The notes under the pieces were generated by a model that did not search any database, was not told the DNA's origin, and saw only the letters and a list, made by a program, of their open reading frames with translations. From assembly GCA_021018995.1 (NCBI GenBank), contig CM037591.1, positions 8,996,001-9,060,000 on the forward strand: a stretch of DNA of 64,000 bases, read 5' to 3'. Origin of the DNA: Chloranthus sessilifolius. Its lineage: Eukaryota; Streptophyta; Magnoliopsida; Chloranthales; Chloranthaceae. The position numbers were made by a program, and so were the translations under genes. Shown piece after piece: positions 46,226 to 58,700 of this stretch (positions within the stretch are counted from its first letter, which is position 1; each line of letters opens with the position of its first letter).

Positions 46226-49200
46226 CAAATGGGACAACGGGTTTGAACCCGTACTAAGGATGATGGGTTAGAACGCTAGATCACATGCCATGTGGCACGT
46301 GATTCCAAAACAACACCCGTTTTGGGATCATGTACCATGTGATCTATAAAAAAAATTCAAAAAAAAATTTCTTTTGGTGGCCAAAACTGTGGTCAAAGTT
46401 TGGGTACTGCCCACACATACTAGTGCATTGAATTTTTCCCCCTTTGACCACATTTTGGACGGTGAATATGCATCGGATCATGCCCAAATTTTTTGGGTGG
46501 CCCCTGATCATCCTTAGGCAAGTTGCCATAGAACCCGATTTCTCGAATGGATGACACGTGGACCCCAACTGATTCTAGCCCAGAGCCCCGGGCACACACA
46601 CACACACATATATATACATACATACATGCATACATACACACACGCAAAGAGAGAGAGAGTGAGAGAGATACACACAACGTATGGGTGTGTGTGTGCATAC
46701 TTGACACCGATGATCCCTACTAACACTTATGACAAGTATGCTTAAAAGGTAGATAGCTCGCTTAATTTTGAGACTGCGCTGGCATTAGGTACATGGAGCT
46801 ATCATGCATGTCAATAACAATCATCCATTAGATAAGTGTCAACAATTTTTAGGCCTCCAAAGCTGTGAAAGTCAACTTTTGGCTGGTTTAGTTATGCACC
46901 ACTATCTTCTCCTCTCCTTACCCTCAAATTGGAATCTATGTAACAGGGTAGGTGCAAGCTATCCTAGTCTTTTTATCAGCAAAATAAATGTGAGATCTCC
47001 CAGTTATACTACCTGTTTTTATTTAGAAAGGATTCTTACATTAAAAAAATGGTAAAATTACATTTCACCATCCTTGGCATATTTGCCTTGATATTCAAAA
47101 TCAAATAATGTATACAGATAAATCAATTGGAATAATGTCACTCTCTCTTAGGGAAAGCGTAGGTGGAGTGCAGATCAAGGTGACTCATGGATATTGATGC
47201 AGGAGGCTTTGGCTATAAATAGTGGAGTTTAAGCAACCTCATGGATGGATCACAGGTGCAAAGATTTATGAATCAAGGTTGGAGCAGCTGGATATACTAC
47301 TTTAAGAATATCAGAAGGCTCCTGAAGTTTAATTTTATTAGTATCAACCAAAAAAAAAAGTTTAATTTTGTTAGGATGGTTATACTGTAGATTAAGCAAA
47401 GCATGGCTATTTGACATCAACAGTAGTGCATGTCAAATGCATACATATAGGCCACCTCGCATGTTTTTAGCATAATGTTTTTCTTTCCAAATTTTATAAA
47501 AGAGGGAAAAGGCTAAAAAATGAAAAGCCTGCCAAAAGAAAAGGCCAATGATATTAACTGTTTACAAATGGTATCACACTAAGGCAAGAAGTGATTTCCA
47601 AGTTTAAACAATGAGAACTGGAAGCCAAATGCAGGTAGGATTTTTTGTGGTGAATCAAAGTTGGCTGATGTTTTTTCTTGCATTCCAATTACTTGTCTGG
47701 CCCAATATTATATTTCCACCAGATTCCAAAGCCAAATGCAGGTAGATTTGATAATCCATAAAGCTTTCAACACTTCGATCAGTTTAAACATATTGTTTAG
47801 AATGTGTTCCCCATGTAATTTTTTTATTTGACATTAGAAAGGAGAATAATAACATGGAACATTCTCTAGCAAGGGAGGGAGATACTAGGGTTATCTATGC
47901 TTATAAATTTGATATTCACCAAATATATATATATATATATATATAATTACATGAGGATATGCAAACAATCTTTGCTTTTTCTATCATAAGCTTGGGAGCA
48001 CTAATATCCATAGTACCTTGGGAAGATGAATATGTGGTTGCGTCCACCTGATAAGCGGAAATATGGCATTTGACTTAGAACCTGTAAGCAGAAAGCAAAA
48101 GCACAAGCAAACTTAAATATACTAATACAAAGTTACAACTTTAGCATAAGATTATATGTCCCTCCCCTTCCTGTAAAATTTTTCAAAACAAAAAAAAAAG
48201 TTACATTTTTAATGGCGCACCAAGAGTTTCTAGCCAACCATTCAAACATCAAAATCAATGTTTTGAGTAAATTGGTGCAAATGCTAGCCATTTACAAAGC
48301 AAACAATAAAATGTTTCCAACTCTTAAGGAATTTTACCTTCACATATGTTTGGCTTATCTCTTTATCATTTAGACCTCCCATCATCCGTACACATTTAAC
48401 ATAAGATGGAACAAAGAATAGATCAGCCTCCGCTTTGTTGAATGTCCGAAACCTCGATTCAAGAATAAATCGATGAACTTTAACCTAAGCGAAAAACAAA
48501 AGTAAAAGAAAAATGCTTACGAAAGTACATATAAAAGAACAACCTTGCAAGTTGAGAAATCCTTAGAATAATATTCAAATACTTCTAAAAAATGTATGCA
48601 TATGAACCACAGTGGTGAAATGTACAGATTCAAAGGTTCCACAATAGTAGAACATAGAGATTCAGAAGTTGATGTAATCTGACACAAAAATACAGCAAAA
48701 ACAGCAAATAAATGCAGAAACAAGGAAGGGAAATGTAAGAGAAAGATATCCAACATATGAACTTAACGAGAAATCACTTTTCTAGAGGGAGTTTAGCTCC
48801 ACAATAACTTTTATTCAAAGAAATTTCACCAATAATCAGAATTTACATATCTGGAGAGCGTTTAAATTACTAAAACATAACTGAATAAGAACAGTCTAAA
48901 CTACCCTTAGACTTATATTTTTACCCTGTAGACAATTAAAGTGAACTAACCAAAGTCCCAAACTACCCTTAATTTGAGTTCAAAGAAGACAAAAAGACCC
49001 TTACAGTGCCGGAAATTAAAACAAAAGAAACTCTTAAACTTCAAAACGGAATATAGGGACTAGCCCATATCGTAAAAATGAGTCATAAGCATAAGGAACC
49101 ACGGTGGTAGAATGTCAGGATTCAAAAGTTCATGCTTATATTAATTAAACATGATTTTTTACCTGAGAGAAGAGGGTCAAAATACCCTCCTTAATTACTT

Positions 49201-52200
49201 GATAGGGTCCAACAATTCATTATTTACCAAACAGGATCCAGACCCCGTAACTATGTTTTTGTATTTACCTAATGGAGTTCGTAAATTTTGACATGTGCTT
49301 AAATTCAAATTAAAATTTTGGCACACCCTTAAATTCTAATTGAGCGAAAAAATGAGTTAGACGAAAAGGTCCTTAGGTCCCATATGAGACTGATCGGTTT
49401 CATATGAGATCGATAAATGGCCCCATATATCGACCGAGTCTCATATGAGACAGATCAGTCCACCATAAGACTGATCGGTTGGTCTCATATGGGACTGATC
49501 TGTCTTATAGTGGACTGATCGGCCTCATATGGGACCGCTCAAGACTGATCGTCACATGAGAGCGACCAATCGATCTTATAGTGGACTGATAGGTCTCATA
49601 CATGACCCAATTGATCGGTCTCATATGGAACAGTCTCATATGAAACTAAGGGCATCAGAGATCATCAACGAGATCTCTGCAAGTTGTTCCACTAGCTTTC
49701 CCTCCTACTCCACAACTAGGACTCTCAACGAGCCGAGCCAGCTCGGAAGCTCGCTGGTCTCGGCTCTTGAGCTCGCACGTACCTTGAGCTTGGCTCACAA
49801 GCCGAGCCGAGCTATGAGTTAAGAGCTCGTTTGTAAACGAGCCAACCATGAGCTGGGTAGGCTGCAGCTCGGCTCAATATAGAATATTTACTTTTAAATA
49901 AATATGTGTATATCTGTATAAAATATTATATATAAATTAAATTATTAATACCTTAAAAATGAATTGTCAGAAGCTTTTAACGGTTTAGGGTCTAGGGTAT
50001 TTTCATAAAATAAAATAAAAGAATTCCTAATTTACCTATAATTACTTAATTATATTAGGTCAAACCCTAACCCCTAACTCTCATCTCCTCTCTACGACTC
50101 TTCTCATTCTAGTTTGCTATAAAATGAAATACTTTTATTAGATGGAGTCTTAATTATTTAGAAATAAATAATGAAATACTTTGATTAGATGCTTTTGACT
50201 AGAAGACTAGAAGTTTTAATTATTTAGAAATAAATAAAGTAGCATATAATATAGGAAAGAAAGATTATAAGAACTAAATCCAAATAAAAATAATAATAGA
50301 TATTACTAGGCTCGAGCTCGTCTCAGTTCGGATTGAGCTCGACTCATGTTCGGCTCGAGAGAGCCGAGCTAGAGCTGAGTAGTTTTAGGCTCGAATATAA
50401 AAGAGTTCAACTCGAGCTCGGCTCGAATATAAAAGAGCCGATCTCAAACTGACCCTGGCTTGGCTCGTTGAGAGCCCTATCCACAACAGAAGACCTAGTC
50501 AAACTGGGTGTCCACCATGGATTTCTTCCCCTCTGCCCCCAGCTAACACCCATATCATCCAACGCCTTGTATTGTGTTCTTATCACCTTCATGCTCTGGT
50601 TCAGTTGCATACTGTTCCATATCATTATTTGTGCCTCAATATAATACCATTTGATGCTCATATTGATTTGAGAATGCATCATCCCCCCTAGGTTGGGAAT
50701 AACCTGATTCTGTCGAGTTAGAAAAATCATGTGAGTCCAAAAATGGATATACCAATCTCACAGTTCCTCTTCTCGAACCCACGCATTCTTAAAGTGCAAT
50801 TTGATGTACTGCAAAATTTTAATCTACTACAAAATCTGAGAAAGAAGACTAGAGATAGTGGGAAGAAAAAGAATTGGAAGAAAAGAAAAAAGAAAAGAAG
50901 CCAAAATTAATTGTCGAAAAGTCTCTAATCGGAGGGTGGCAGAGTCTTCAACTTTCAATCTCGTCAATTTATGTTTGGCCTAATTGATGTAAAATTGGTC
51001 TTATTTGAAAACTTATCGAAGTATCTTTCCAACAAGGCAAGAAACGCACAATTCCGTCAAGTATTGAAAAAGTTACGGTCAGTTTTCGAAGGCTGAACTA
51101 AAAGTCACGAATGTCAAGACTTCTAGTTGAATTAGGATTGGTTTTGATTTATTTTATTTTTAGTCAATAGGATTTATTTATTTTATTAAAAATAGGTTTA
51201 GTTCCATAGTATTTAGGACTTTATTTTATTGTTTTAGAAAAATTAAGATATTTTTTTTTTTTAATTAGGAATTAGAGCTAGACTAGGATTTCTAATTTTG
51301 TGCATTGTAAAGCCCTATTTAAAGGTCAATAGTGCTGGAATTTAATTTAGAGTTGAATGGAATATTTTGTTTGGAGCTTTTGAAGCTATTAGTTGCGGTT
51401 AGTATTAGGTGTCCATACGGGTGAAGGTTCACTGGCAGGGGAACTTTGATGGGGTACTCCTTAATTCAACCATCTTGGAAGACTAATTTCATCCTTCTTG
51501 CAGGATTTGTGTCAAAACTAGTACCTCTCAAGTGGCTATCATGCACAGATCGCATTAGAATTTGCTTTTCCATTTGACTAAAACTGTTTCTCCGCATTAC
51601 ATTCATTCTCCGTCTTTTGTGAAAACTCCATAGCCTGTAATATTAGAGCCATATCACAGTATCACCCAACTCTTGTGCCAACAATGCATAGATGATACAT
51701 GACTCATTACTTTCTATCTCAAACTACCTCATCTTTGGTTGTTTAACAATGGTATTGTCTCTGGTTGGCATCACTGTGATCTTGTTGCCATCCTTGGTGA
51801 AGGAATAGGTGTTGGTCTTGCCACAGTGTAGACTATTTCTATTATACAGCCACATAATACATAGTAGAAGGCCACATGCACCCATCAGCACTACATCAAA
51901 CCACACCTCATCATTTTTTTTCTTACAGGTAATCTGGGATTACCTCTGACCAGTCACAAGTTGGGATACGGCAATAATTCAGTAAGGGGTCAATTTGGAA
52001 AACATTATTTTCAAGTCAAAAATAATGTTTTAATAAACAAATATGAAAAACAAGCATAATTCATTCATATGATTGATTCATTCATTCATCATTCATCTTA
52101 ATTAAGAATAAAAAAAATCAACTGTCCAAAAGTAACCATAGTAACGAAGTGATCAAGTATCAAACAACATCAACATCAATGTTAGGCATACGCATAAGTG

Positions 52201-55200
52201 CCTAACAAACCCATCAAAAAAAAAGTTCAACTAGTCTTCAACCACATAAAAATTAATGAGAAAAAACATCAAAGTTAAAAAAATTTAACCAAAGCACCAT
52301 GATCACAAGCAACATCTTCATAGTCTAATGCACTCATCAAAGCCCCCCAACCAAGTTATTCCAGCACCTCACCAAAATCACTTGCTCACTTTAAATTTTC
52401 TTATATAAGGCCTCGTTCGAGAGCCAAGAAAATGGGTTTTCCTCGGGATTTTCTGCAGAAAATGAGTTTCTGAGCCATTTTCTTAGGTTTATTTCTGTTT
52501 GAGAGTTTTCTGGGTTTCTGTGTTTTCGGAGCATTTTCTGCTGATAGCGACATTCGGTTTGCGGAGTTTTTTTCTCAAGAAACCTCAGTTTCTTAAATTG
52601 CAGTTAGTATCCAGCACCAACCAACGACTACTTAGCAGTTAACTGCCATTTAAAATGGTTTTTAATGTTTAATTTCTCAAAGATGTTGATAGCTGCTATT
52701 ACTGCACCTTCTTCAAGCTATTACTACACCATCTTCAAGGTGGTCAAGACCTTGCAGACCTGAAAAGGAGGAGCTTGAAGAGACTCTTCAGTCGCAGCTT
52801 TGTGTAGCTGCAGCTGGCCTATAAGACCTATGTTGCCAACACCTGTGGAGCTCACATGCAGAGCAGCAGCTATGGTGTTTTTGTACTGTGGTTTGTAGGA
52901 AGCTTTTGCACGGAGTATGGTCATAGCCATCACATGTAGCTATGAATTTGCTCTGCCCTCAGATATGGAGATCTCTGTTGAGGGGATGGGGCATCTATAA
53001 ATGGAGGGCCTGAGGCTAAGGAGATTACAGCAACTAAGAGTTTTAGTTCACAGGTGAGTCTTTTTGTTTCTTGTTTGGAATATTGACGGTGGGGGTGGCT
53101 GTTTTGCTTACTTCTTCTTTTTGCTTACCATCAGGTGAAGGAAACCAAGGAACAGAGATCTTCTTCAAGGTACAGACATGCCTCCCAAACCAGCTGCTGT
53201 AATTTGATGTTCATGTAATTTTTTATAGCAGCTTCTATAGTCAAACCAGCAACTGTTATAATTGCTGTAATTTGCTTACCATCAGCTGTTATAGTTGCTA
53301 TTATAGTTGCTCCCAAACAAGCTACTGTAATTTGCTTACCATCAGCTACTGTTATAGTTGCAGCTGCAATTTATATAGCAGCTGCTGTTATAGTTTCAAA
53401 TAACAGCTGCAATTTCTATAACCAAACCAGCAGCTGCAGTTTATAAGCAGCAGATTGGAACTATTTCTGAATCAATTTGTAGAATATAGGAAGTAGACCC
53501 AACATAGATTACAATAAGTTATAGTAGGCACTGATATAGCAGGTGTTGTTATACTAGCTGCTATATAGCATAGAATCGATTAGTTTTATGCTGCTGGTTT
53601 TCAGCTGCTATTATACTAGCAAAAACTTTTCATTTGCCCTCAAAATTCTGGTAAAGAACTCATCTCAGAAAATTAGTTTATATTCTATATAATGCTCAAA
53701 TGCGAATAGTACTTGATAGAGGTCCAACGGGGGTGCTGAATTTGATATAGAAACTATTAGCTACTTTCTAAAGTAATCTAGGATTGTTTTATGTACCATT
53801 ATAGATAGTACTAATGTCCCTTCCAAACTGATCATGCATAATACTCTCAAATGGAAACTATTTATATATGCACCAATGAAATCAGTTAACATTTAACTTT
53901 TTTTTATATGTATATATTTTTTTAATTTGTTCAAATTGATCTATAAACAATGCACTTGCATTATATTTTATTTTCAGTGTCACTTAAACCTTAGAGGATG
54001 CCCACCATCCTCCATTGGCAGACAGACTGAGGTCTTATACATATATAGGATAAAGGTAGGTTCATACTAAGGACCATCATATTTAGCTGCTCTTGCATTA
54101 TTTTGTTGCCATGTGACACCCAATTACATGATTGGGTGCGACATAAAAGAGCAACTTGATGATCATAATATTGTTGTGAAATAATTAAAGGAGTCATTAT
54201 CCCTATAATAATGTCTCTTGACGGACATTTAAACATTAAAATGGTGTTCAAATGATTTACACCATTAAATTCTTTTTTTTTATCTCACATCATTGAAGTG
54301 TGATTTATCGTTATGCCATGTGTGACACATATGTAGCCAATCCAAATCGTTCAAGTGGCAATTCAGCATTGGAACATATCTCAGTCCAAAGAAACATACC
54401 TATAAGTGGACGTGAACCATCCGATTGAACATCAACCATTAAAATTAAAAGACATGGATGGTTTAAATCTCTCTAAAACGTCATTTTTCGGTCTTTGCGC
54501 TTCAATCTGTGATTTATCACTTTGACGTTATATATCACCCACATTTTAAACCATAGATGTTGTAAGATCATTTAAACACCATGAAGGTTAGGAGAGTCAC
54601 ATCAGGTAGGTTACTTATGGGTAGATGAGCTGGGTTTGCTATTTTAATCAATCAAAGAAACAAAGTGGGGCCAGCTAATAGGGTCTGCTGTTTTTTGTCA
54701 TTCTGGTTTTAACTGTGCCACGGGAATAGCTTAAGCCAGGGAAAAAGCTTTGACCCTTGTTTTCCAAAAGTAAAAAATGAGTCACAGAATTTGACAGGAA
54801 TTGGTAGCCGTAGGGGGGCTTAAAATGGTTATTCACTATTTTTATTTAGTAAAATGAAAAAACAAAGCAGACCGAAGGGCGAAAGCAGCCAGCCTCCTCC
54901 CTGACTGACCACTGCATATGTATCCCCCACAGAATATGCCTGGCTTCCCTTTCCTTCCCTTCCCTTCCCTATTATGCATGAACGTTAGTATAAGTTGATT
55001 GAGCAGAGGCAGTAATTTGAAATTGGTAAGCAATGTCTTTTGAACAGGTTCTCACTTAACGGACGGGGATTATCTAGTCAATAACACGTTTTAATGAATC
55101 ATATCAATCTTGGTTAAGATTGAAATAACAAGAGTGTACAAAAAAAATTGGTTAAACTAAGTAGTGGGTAATTACAACATACACTTTTCTTTTTTTTTAT

Positions 55201-55684
55201 AGAATTACAACATACACTTAGATCTATATTAACCAACCCCAAATCGCAGGGATGAGTTGATAATGACTCAAAGCTGTAATAAGGAAGTTGTTGTGATCAG
55301 CTGTCAGGAAACTCTGAACTAACATGGATCTGTTATAATAGTAATATAAAAATGAAACTCAATTTGATGAGCAGTAGTGAGTCCAAATCAGTTTCCAAAT
55401 ACTATTTTCAAAGTGCTTCTAAAGCAGAGGTCAAAACAACTTGCAATTTCTAAATCAATTTATAACTATTTTTTTTCTCTTCTTACATTTATAGTAAACA
55501 AATGGATATGGCTCCACTAGTCATACTATATTGCTGTTATACTAGCAATATATTAGAGAGAATATTAATATTTTGAATTATATAAATTTGCATAGAAATA
55601 TATTATAATAATTTCAAATTTTGATCTTGACTTCTTGTAGTTTTGTGAATTCATATATGGGTCATTTCATGTCATAACACAAAA

Positions 55685-55746
<62 letters not shown>

Positions 55747-58700
55747 CTTAATAAACAAAAATAGGCATCATAAGATTATTAGGCATATGACTTATGAGTT
55801 ATGGCTGACTCATAGTCCCCTCACATATGTGGAAGTTAGCTTTTGCCTATAGTTAATGGCCTAAAAGCTTAGAACTTAGGAGGCACTTTATAAGGTTGGT
55901 AACCTTTTATGGCAGTGAGGAGAGTTTATACTAGTTGCTGATGTTATTCCAATAACAACTGTTATACTTGTTTCTTAATCCCAGTTGTGCTTGTACCTAC
56001 CTTATTGGGAAGACTCATGTATAGGTTCCAACCCAACTTGAGAACACATTAATAAATGTATAAATTCCAGCTGTTGTTATACTTGCATCATAAATTATAA
56101 ATTTTTATAGCAGCAGATTGGAACCCACCTGTTGTTGTCTTAGTTTGCACACTAAATGCTTACAACTAGAAGACTTGACCACATTGCATCAGCTGCTCTT
56201 TGAATTTCTCTGTTTTTCTTTTCTGTTCAATTAAATGAAAAATAGTTTGTGATTAATGCCATGGGTCAAAATATCGGGTTACCGATACGTATCGTCTGAG
56301 CTCCAAAACAATACATATCGGACGATACATTGAATGTATCGTTCGATACCAATACCGATACGTATCGTCCGATACGTATCGGTATCGGCCGAAATTTTGA
56401 TCCATGATTAATGCTAGAATCGCGTGATACTACACTATTGTGTTGCTCGGGAGGTATACACAGATTTATTGATTTTCAGAAGTTCTCATAAATAAAGCAT
56501 TAGAATTTGTCATTGATTTTAAGTATTTGCAGCAACATATTGGAACTACCTCCCTTTATACTAGCTGCTATCAGCAGCATATTGGAAGTTACTGTTGTTA
56601 TTGTAGCTGTTATATAACATCAAATGGATTAGTCCTTATAGGTCCTCCCCATATTGAAAGCTGATGTTGTTATAGTAGCTGCTATATAGCATCAAATGGA
56701 TTAGTCCTTATAGGTTCTCTCCATATACAATGAAGGAATTGTATATTGATGTCCACTTAGGAGAGTTGATGTCCACAATCGACCAAAATTAAAACTTTTT
56801 TATGGTTCTTTACATTTCAATCACTTCAATTTAGGCCATGCACATATCCACTATAGCAACATAGTGGCTGATAAAAGCCTTTTTTTTTTTAAGAATTGAA
56901 GTGATGGGATTGTTAATTGGGACTCTTCTTTAATAAAGCCCACATCACTCACATGTTACCACTATTTCTCTTATTTATCACCATCACATGTTTGTCAGGG
57001 GCATTGAATTTTGTTTCAAGTTGTTTGATTTTGGGATCTGGTGGCCATAAGTCTATTCAGCAAACCCCACCAAATTCACATGTCCAAACAATTCAACCTT
57101 GGCCATATCTACTTCAGCTGCTACCCTACATTATAATGGTAGATTCCATCAGCTGTTATAGTAAATTCCAGTAATTCCAGCTGTGCTTGTAGAAACTTGT
57201 TTGCTTCAACATTAGAAGGGATCAGTCTCAGCTGTTGTTATTTTAGGAGCCATCTTATGGAAGGGCCATGTATAGGTTCCAACCAAACATGAGAACACAT
57301 TAACTGTATAGATTCCAACTTCTGTTATACTTGCATCGTGAGTGAACAAGTTTGAACGTTGCCCTGACATATTAGAACTCACATGCTGATGTCTAAGTTT
57401 GCTCCCTTTATAACATGAGTTTTGCTTGTATACTGGACTCGACAGCAATGGCTAGTAGGTCAGCTAAGGGTAAAGGAGTTGCAAGGGACTCAAACGATAA
57501 AGGTAAGAATTTCACATGGACTCCTGAAATGGAGGCGGCCTTCATAACGGAAATGGTTGACCAATTACACTTAGGTCGGAAATTGGCTAATGGGTCATGG
57601 CAAAAAAATGTGTGGCCGGAATTGACCACTAAACTCCGGTCTCACCATTACTTCATTGGGAAGACCAATGAGTTGACGAAAGAGAAGTGTTACAATCACT
57701 TGAGAACAGTGAAAACACATTATGTTCAAATGGACAAACTCATCAATACAAGTGGTTTTGGATTGGATGATCGTACAAAAGAGGTCCTTGCGGAGCCGGA
57801 CATATGGGATACCTTTTGCAAATTGCAATCGACCGGTGAGATGACTTCTTTAAGTTAGTAACATTCATATGTCGCTCAATAGGTTTACTATTAATAAAAA
57901 GTATAATCTTTATATTCCTCTCTAGGAGCAACAATATGGAAGGAACTACCAAAATAGAAAGGTGCAAGACTACGATATTCTCCGCCTCCTTTTTTATAAT
58001 ACTATCTACACCGGGGCTGAGGAGTTTCATGCTACAGACCCTCGTACACGAGAGCCGGTGATACCCCTAGGGGACTCTGACAGTGGTGGCTCCTACCACC
58101 CCCAGTTTGAACATAACGAAGAACCCCAGGTAGACGCGCAAGGTCATGCACACTCTCCCTACACAGTAGAAAATGGGCAGACACCGACCAGCCGATCTAC
58201 GCCGGGCGGGCGTGATAGTTCAAGGTCTACCAACTCGGGAAAGAAAAGAAAAGGCACAGACCTTCAAGAGGGAATGCTTGATGAGCTACGAGGCCTTAGA
58301 GAGCAGATCTCCGATATTATAGCACAACGAGGGGCTACACCCAAACCTCTTGAACAATTTATCCAAATTTTAGAAGAGATGAAAGCAAATGACTACATAG
58401 ACAATGTGCTTTTTATGAAATGTTGTGTGCACGTCGCCTCCACTACGTCACGGTTGGCGGAGACAGTGGTGGCGATGCACCCAAGTAATCGCCAATGTTA
58501 CCTATTCACCTTCTTTGGTGGTTAGTGGCCTTAGTTTTGACTGTAGTATCGGTCGTAAACCAAATTATGCACTATTTTAATTTCAGAATTAATGAATCTG
58601 CTTGACTTTCTTTTGATGTAAGATTTTATGTGGGAGTACTTTATAATTTTTATAATTCATATTTAGGTTGGATGGCACACTCTCCCTTATCTGATGACAA

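Larger units (their letters stand above)
55520..57240. repeat. Subterminal-type repeats of the Harbinger element, right of leader
   Basis: Further copies of tagctgctatatagcatcaa, atgttgttatagtagctgct and cagcagcatattggaa. One unit with gctgctatatagcatcaaat recurs at about 56600 and 56670. Interrupted by (TA)n at 55693-55745 and a MITE at 56260-56406. Confidence 0.65.

Noticed and set aside
49379-49645. CRISPR-like array
   Set aside because: Plant nuclear context, degenerate units of unequal spacing and no conserved repeats with unique spacers.
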